Shown here: positions 58,691-64,000 of the stretch, in pieces
Numbering within the stretch: the stretch's first letter is position 1
Layout: each line of letters begins with the position of its first letter
Assembly: GCF_028285715.1 (NCBI RefSeq)
Contig: NZ_JANQOO010000010.1
Coordinates: 124,001 to 188,000 of the forward strand
Source: Ulvibacterium sp.
Lineage (GTDB): Bacteria > Bacteroidota > Bacteroidia > Flavobacteriales > Flavobacteriaceae
Direction: 5' to 3'
Length of the DNA stretch: 64,000 bases
Notes under the pieces: generated by a model
Seen by the model: the letters and a program-made list of their open reading frames with translations, nothing else
Database searches by the model: none
What the model was told of the DNA's origin: nothing
Made by a program: the position numbers and the translations under genes

Positions 58691-59065
58691 ATGGAAAATT
58701 CAAGTCTAAAAGGGAGGATTTTGACAGAAATAGAAAACCTGATCTCCCAAAGTTGTGCCAACCAAAAAACGACAAGTAAATTTGAAAAATTCCATATCGC
58801 CTTACTTAAAAAGCACTACAATGCGGCGGAAGTCTCCATAGACTATCACCGAAAGCGAGTAAAGATGAACATTGTCATGGACGATACCTGTTATGACCCG
58901 AAAACAATAAATCTATATCTCCCCATGCTACATGTGAATTTGTTTTTTAAAAACCTAAAGGAGTTTTTAAAATCATGTATCGAACAGGATTCAAAAAGCC
59001 TTGGGTTCTATGCGGGACTATTGCGCTCTTTCACGAACAAGGAAGTGACACTTATGGTTGTCTAA
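58691..59065 (+). CDS. Hypothetical protein
   Basis: Complete ORF followed by a strong terminator. Confidence 0.6.
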   Translation: MENSSLKGRILTEIENLISQSCANQKTTSKFEKFHIALLKKHYNAAEVSIDYHRKRVKMNIVMDDTCYDPKTINLYLPMLHVNLFFKNLKEFLKSCIEQDSKSLGFYAGLLRSFTNKEVTLMVV

Positions 59066-59086
59066 ATTATTGAAAATAATGATTAT

Positions 59087-59118
59087 TAAAAAGGATGCCC
59101 CTTAGGCATCTTTTTTTT
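59087..59118 (+). terminator. Rho-independent terminator
   Basis: GATGCC-CCTTA-GGCATC stem followed by eight T. Confidence 0.8.
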
Positions 59119-59193
59119 GTTCTTATGATACCTAGATTGCCCAAAACCATACAATTAAGTGTTTTCTTAACAGGATTCTACAAATAATTTTAA

Positions 59194-59201
59194 TAGTTTT
59201 G
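59194..59201 (+). promoter_or_regulatory. Putative -7 element TAGTTTTG for 59223 gene
   Basis: Exact TAnnTTTG match 21 bp before ATG. Confidence 0.35.
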
Positions 59202-59222
59202 CCCACCAAAATTTAATAACAG

Positions 59223-59927
59223 ATGAAGAAGATAATATGGGTATCGGTACTTGCCATTGGTTTTGTGGCTACTGCCCAAACCAAGACCGAATTGCAAAAG
59301 CATTACGAAGCGTTTTACAAGGAAATGCGTTTACAGGGTGATATTGATGGTGTAATCAATGCCATGACACATTTGAATGTCCTATCCCCTTCAAAGGCTA
59401 GAAAAGACACCTTGGCCTATATCTATGCCAATGATAATCAACATCTTCAGGCCCTGAATACCATAGGAATAGAAAGATTGGATTCGGATTCCGATTTGGC
59501 CGTACAGGTGAAGGCCATTTCCTTGAAGGCGTTAAACCAACCTAAACGGGCCTTGGAACATTTTGAAGAGTTGTTCAAAAGAAGCCCAAATGTGTATCTG
59601 GCCTACGAAATGGCCGATTTAAAAATACAGACCGGTGATATTACCGGAGCTGAAGCCAATATCGAATATGGTATTGCCAATGCCAAGGATGATATGAAAT
59701 ATGCCTTTTATGAACGACAACAACCCTATGAGGTTCCCTTAAAGGCGGCTTTTATCCATTTAAAAGGTCTTACCAAATACAATAATGATAAGAATAACAT
59801 CGATGAGGCTTTGGCCCTTATCGATGAGGCCTTGGCCATAGATCCCAATTTTAACTTGGCCAGTTTGAGCAAACAGGCCTTGGAAACACGGAAAAACCCG
59901 CCAGAGGCGGCAGAAACAAAAGAATAA
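59223..59927 (+). CDS. Secreted TPR-type protein
   Basis: Signal peptide; helical repeats ALEHFEELFKRSPNVYLAYEMADLKIQTGDITGAEANIEYGI. Confidence 0.7.
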   Translation: MKKIIWVSVLAIGFVATAQTKTELQKHYEAFYKEMRLQGDIDGVINAMTHLNVLSPSKARKDTLAYIYANDNQHLQALNTIGIERLDSDSDLAVQVKAISLKALNQPKRALEHFEELFKRSPNVYLAYEMADLKIQTGDITGAEANIEYGIANAKDDMKYAFYERQQPYEVPLKAAFIHLKGLTKYNNDKNNIDEALALIDEALAIDPNFNLASLSKQALETRKNPPEAAETKE

Positions 59928-59954
59928 ATAAAGGCGGGGTTACCCGCCTTTATT
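59927..59954. terminator. Bidirectional terminator between convergent genes
   Basis: Perfect 12-bp stem AATAAAGGCGGG-GTTA-CCCGCCTTTATT. Confidence 0.85.
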
Positions 59955-59962
59955 GTTTAGTT

Positions 59963-62900
59963 TTAGTTTTCGATAAGGCCCTGTCCCTCGATCCATGGGG
60001 CACCTATAGCCTTTAACTCCTGTTCTATCGCTGGCAAAGTGGTATCCGTTATCGTCTTCAACTTTGATTTAATTTCTTTCAACTGATTTTTTCCCCGTAA
60101 AAAGGAAGCCCTATGATTGGCGGTCGGTCCATAGGTAGTACTCAATGCATAGGATGCCACAGAATTGGCATTTTGGGGTGTAGGATTGGAACGTTCCCCT
60201 ATTTCACCTTTGGTTTGATCTCCTTTCAGTTCTTTCTCAATATCCAACAAGCGTTCCCTTGCCTCGTGAATACGATTTACGAGATCGGACGATGATTTGT
60301 CGGATTTGTCCGCCGCCCTTTGCATGGCATTCACCAGCATAAGCTTCTCAGACAGCACCATGTTCGTAGCAGTCAAGTCTTGTTGAAAGGAGTGGTATTC
60401 TTTGGTAAAAGCCGCGATTTCCTCATAGGAAGCTCCTTTTAATGCGCCTTGGCCCAAAGGAACCACTTCAAAGTTTTGGGGTTCTGCCAGTTGGATCATT
60501 TTACCGTCCACCCTTTTTGACAAGGTTACGGTATAATTGCCCGGGGTGACCATAACACCATCATTGGAGGATTCTTTTTGGACCCCGGGCGCCTTAAGTT
60601 TTACGGCACCTTTGTTGGGGTACTTCAAGTTCCAACTTACCCTATTAAATCCCTGTTTATTTGATCCTTTTACCCGATTCACTACCGCGCCCTTTTCATT
60701 CTTTATCGTAAGGATAATGGCAAGCGAGTCCTGACGTTTTTCAGCTTCCAGGGCATCCCAACCGGGAAATGGTATTTCAGTTGCTTTCTTCTCCTTTTCC
60801 TGGCGTTGTTCCTTTAGCGATTTCACCTTTTCCGGCAAAAAATAGGTGAAAACCGTTCCAAAAGGCGGGTTTTTGGCTTTATATTCAGAATCTCCCTGAG
60901 CATATACCGCATCTTTTTGGATATACCAGTATGCCGGTTTGGAAGGGAATAAAGTAGCTTCATTTTTCAACATGGTGTTACTGAAATTTCGTAGAGGACT
61001 TAAGTCATCAAGAACATAAAAACCTCGTCCAAATGAGGCGGCTACCAAATCATCCTCCCTCCTTTGTATCGTAATGTCCCGAAATGAAATTGTGGGTAGG
61101 CCTCCCTTTAGTTTAGTCCATTTGGCTCCTCCATCCGAAGTAAAGTATATTCCAAATTCAGTTGCGGCAAATAAGAGCCCTTTCTTAACATGGTCCTGTA
61201 CCAAACGCCAAGTCAAAAGTCTTTCGGGCAGATTCCCATTTATGGAAACCCATGTTTTACCCTTATCACTGCTTTTTATAAGATACGGCCTAAAATCCCC
61301 GTACTTATGATTGTCCAAAGCCGCATAAACTATATTGGCATCGAACAGGTCCGCCCGGATATCGTTTATAAAGGCTGTTCCGGGTATGCCTTTAATGCTT
61401 CCTACTTCAATCTTGGTCCAAGTAGCACCACCATCATCGGTCACCTGTATAATGCCATCATCCGTCCCTGCATAGAGCAGGCCTTCCTGCTTTGGGGATT
61501 CTGCCAGTGAAGTTATGGTATTGTAGTTGGACATCGCATCAACATCCCACGCATTGTCCCAACTTTGCCGCCCACCCATTATAGGTAAGGCTATTCTATT
61601 CTGATTTCGGGTCAGGTCTTTTGATATGGCGGTCCATTCATCTCCTCTATTTTCGGAACGCCATACCCGTTGCGATGCGAAATACAGTCTAGTGGGGTTA
61701 TGCGGACTTACCAAAATGGGGGCATCCCAATTAAAACGTTCATAAGGCTCTCCTTTAGCGGGTTGAGGTTGTATAAAAACGGTTTCCCCGGTGGTTTGAT
61801 CAATGCGCCATAACCATCCCTGTTGATACTCCCCATATGTAATCTTTGGGTTTCCAGGTTCTACTGCGGACTGATGTCCATCCGCTCCAAGGGTAATCCA
61901 CCAGTCCCCGTTGAGTATCCCTGACTCACTTCTAGTTCTACTGGGACCTCCATGGGACCCATTGTCCTGGGTGCCTCCATAAATGTTATAAAAAGGTTCT
62001 GTGTCATCAACGGCAACTTTATAGTATTGGATAATGGGCAAATTCCCTACAAAACGCCAACTCTTGGTCAAGTCAAAGCTTTCATAGAGTCCGCCATCAG
62101 TACCAAATAGCACATAGTTTGGGTCGGATTCCTTGAATGCCACGGCATGGCTGTCCACGTGCTTGTTTTCCTCGTTAAGGGTATAGAATGTTTTTCCATG
62201 ATTATCGGAAACCTGTGTATAGTTGCTCATTAGATAGAGCCTACCCTTCTGGTGTGGGGATGCAAAAAGCTCCTGATAATAGTGGGGTCCTGTTCCACCA
62301 GATACAGCATCCGACTGTTTGACCCAGGACTGTCCTTTATTGGAGGACATAAATACGCCTCCCTTCTTCCGATCGAGTTCTATGGCGGCATAGAGTACAT
62401 CCGGATCAAATGGGGAAATTGCCAAACCTATTTTACCCAGGTTAGACTTAGGGATGCCTTCGGTAAGTTTTGACCAGGTCTCGCCTCCGTCCGTACTTCT
62501 ATGGATACCGGACCCGGGGCCGCCTCCCAAATAGGCGGCAACCGTTCTATGGCGCTGCCATGTTGCAGCGTACAGTACGTTAGGGTCTGTGTAGTCCATG
62601 ACCAAATCTGTGGCTCCCGTCCATTCTTCATCACCCAATGTTTTTTTCCATGTTTTCCCACCATCAATGGATTTGTATATCCCGCGATCGCCTCCTTTCT
62701 TCCATAAGGGTCCTTGTGATGCTACCCAGATGATGTCAGAGTTTTCCGGATGGATGATAATCTTTGATAGGTGTTCGGATTTTTTAAGCCCCATATTCTT
62801 CCATGTTTTTCCATCGTCATGACTTACGTAGATCCCATCCCCGAAACCTACATGCCTACCTCCAACATTTTCGCCAGTACCGACCCAAACGGTATGCGGA

Positions 62901-63196
62901 TTATTGGGATCTATGGTGATACAACCAATGGAATAACTTATCTGTTTGTCAAAAATTGGGGTCCAAGTGGTTCCGGAGTTAACCGTTTTCCAAACTCCCC
63001 CGGATCCAACGGCTACGTACCAAATATTTTCATTTTTAGGATGAATGGCTATATCTGCAATTCTACCGGAAGTCAAAGCCGGCCCTAAGCTCCTGAATTT
63101 AAGTCCCTCAAAAGTCTTTTCGTTCACTTGTTGCGTCATACCCAAGTGGGCAATTACCAAAAAGCATGCATAAAAAAGTAGTTTTTGCCTTCTCAT
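59963..63196 (-). CDS. VPS10/BNR-repeat secreted protein, paralogue of 52284-55433
   Basis: Signal peptide; GGVWKTVNSGTTW, SHDDGKTWKNMGL, SIDGGKTWKKTLG. Confidence 0.88.
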   Translation of the reverse strand: MRRQKLLFYACFLVIAHLGMTQQVNEKTFEGLKFRSLGPALTSGRIADIAIHPKNENIWYVAVGSGGVWKTVNSGTTWTPIFDKQISYSIGCITIDPNNPHTVWVGTGENVGGRHVGFGDGIYVSHDDGKTWKNMGLKKSEHLSKIIIHPENSDIIWVASQGPLWKKGGDRGIYKSIDGGKTWKKTLGDEEWTGATDLVMDYTDPNVLYAATWQRHRTVAAYLGGGPGSGIHRSTDGGETWSKLTEGIPKSNLGKIGLAISPFDPDVLYAAIELDRKKGGVFMSSNKGQSWVKQSDAVSGGTGPHYYQELFASPHQKGRLYLMSNYTQVSDNHGKTFYTLNEENKHVDSHAVAFKESDPNYVLFGTDGGLYESFDLTKSWRFVGNLPIIQYYKVAVDDTEPFYNIYGGTQDNGSHGGPSRTRSESGILNGDWWITLGADGHQSAVEPGNPKITYGEYQQGWLWRIDQTTGETVFIQPQPAKGEPYERFNWDAPILVSPHNPTRLYFASQRVWRSENRGDEWTAISKDLTRNQNRIALPIMGGRQSWDNAWDVDAMSNYNTITSLAESPKQEGLLYAGTDDGIIQVTDDGGATWTKIEVGSIKGIPGTAFINDIRADLFDANIVYAALDNHKYGDFRPYLIKSSDKGKTWVSINGNLPERLLTWRLVQDHVKKGLLFAATEFGIYFTSDGGAKWTKLKGGLPTISFRDITIQRREDDLVAASFGRGFYVLDDLSPLRNFSNTMLKNEATLFPSKPAYWYIQKDAVYAQGDSEYKAKNPPFGTVFTYFLPEKVKSLKEQRQEKEKKATEIPFPGWDALEAEKRQDSLAIILTIKNEKGAVVNRVKGSNKQGFNRVSWNLKYPNKGAVKLKAPGVQKESSNDGVMVTPGNYTVTLSKRVDGKMIQLAEPQNFEVVPLGQGALKGASYEEIAAFTKEYHSFQQDLTATNMVLSEKLMLVNAMQRAADKSDKSSSDLVNRIHEARERLLDIEKELKGDQTKGEIGERSNPTPQNANSVASYALSTTYGPTANHRASFLRGKNQLKEIKSKLKTITDTTLPAIEQELKAIGAPWIEGQGLIEN

Positions 63197-63418
63197 TGTG
63201 CTACAATTAGTTTTAGTATTTCGAATTAGTCAATCCAAGCAATTTAAGGAATTTGCGGTTATTTTCTTACGTACAAGACTTAGAATGTGAATAACTCCAA
63301 TACAACGTAAAATCCGAACTTCGGGATGTTTGGCGGCAGTTCTTTTAAACAGCTGAATTTAATCAGGCTGAGCCCAAGGTCAAAATCAGTTTTACGGAAA
63401 ATTAAGAATATGGGAAGC

Positions 63419-64000
63419 CTAAGAGGTCTTACTATGTTGATGGATGTACGCTTTTGGGGTAATTCCCTTTTCCTTTTTGAAAGCCGTATAAAATACCGAG
63501 CTTGATTTAAAACCTGCCCTTTGGGCAATTCCCATGATGGTTAAAGAGGAGTGCTGCCCGGAACGCAAGGCCTCCTCCACTTCGGAAATTCTAAGGCTGT
63601 TAATGAACCCATTGAAATTCCTATTGTAGTTTTGATTAATGAGGTGGCTTAATTCATGGTACGGCATATTCAATTGGTGGGAGAGTGTTCGGATGTTTAA
63701 ATCGGAATCCCTATAGTACTTTTTCTCGCGTATTAGCGCAATCAAGGAGTCGCACTCACTATCCTGGTTTTTTATTTCCCTTTTCCCAATTCGTGAATTT
63801 TTTCCGACTCCCCTTTCAAAAGAGCCTGTAAGCTTTTGATAGGAGACCCACACCATTAAAAAGGTAAAAAGCAACGTGATATTGAGGTAAAAAAGACTGG
63901 AAAGTTCATGGACAAAGATTCGGTATACGTGAAACAACAAATTAAGAAACCAAATGGATGCAATGCTCCAAAAAATGACCTTGGCTAGTTTACGCTTGCC
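63419..64000 (-). CDS. AraC-family HTH regulator with N-terminal membrane segment, N-terminus beyond window
   Basis: C-terminal INSLRISEVEEALRSGQHSSLTIMGIAQRAGFKSSSVFYTAFKKEKGITPKAY; frame stays open to position 64000 (GKRKLAKVIFWSIASIWFLN upstream of the listed start). Confidence 0.85.
   Translation of the reverse strand, partial: GKRKLAKVIFWSIASIWFLNLLFHVYRIFVHELSSLFYLNITLLFTFLMVWVSYQKLTGSFERGVGKNSRIGKREIKNQDSECDSLIALIREKKYYRDSDLNIRTLSHQLNMPYHELSHLINQNYNRNFNGFINSLRISEVEEALRSGQHSSLTIMGIAQRAGFKSSSVFYTAFKKEKGITPKAYIHQHSKTS

Overview
The window is a Flavobacteriaceae-like (Bacteroidota) chromosomal segment, inferred from gene content, gene families and TAnnTTTG promoter motifs. Its centrepiece is about 32 kb (10450-42575) that looks like a complete flexirubin / dialkylresorcinol-aryl polyene pigment cluster. 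It contains a divergently transcribed flavin-dependent halogenase-like gene, then roughly 29 co-directional and often overlapping genes. These encode an aromatic amino acid ammonia-lyase, FabG, several ketosynthases (including two lacking the catalytic Cys), two ACPs, DarA and DarB, hotdog dehydratases, an LpxL-like acyltransferase, a BtrH-like protein, an ABC exporter, LolA, GT2-DUF2062, an MMPL-acyltransferase fusion, a phytoene-desaturase-like oxidoreductase, a JmjC/cupin-like protein, a C45 Ntn-hydrolase lipoprotein and an adenylate-forming ligase. Upstream are a ferritin, a Cys/Lys-rich micro-protein and a PaoABC-like molybdo-hydroxylase operon. Downstream (42.6-47.3 kb) is a gene-poor, repeat-rich accessory segment with a GIY-YIG gene, a short SSB, small membrane ORFs, a thrice-repeated 23-bp palindromic element and an 8-bp iteron array at 10-bp period. 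The right part holds a GNVGIGTT-repeat surface-type protein, a serine hydrolase, two VPS10/BNR-type large secreted proteins, a pentapeptide protein, a CBS protein and an AraC-type regulator truncated by the window edge. No rRNA, tRNA, CRISPR array or intact transposon was recognised. All family calls come from reading motifs by eye; no searches were run.
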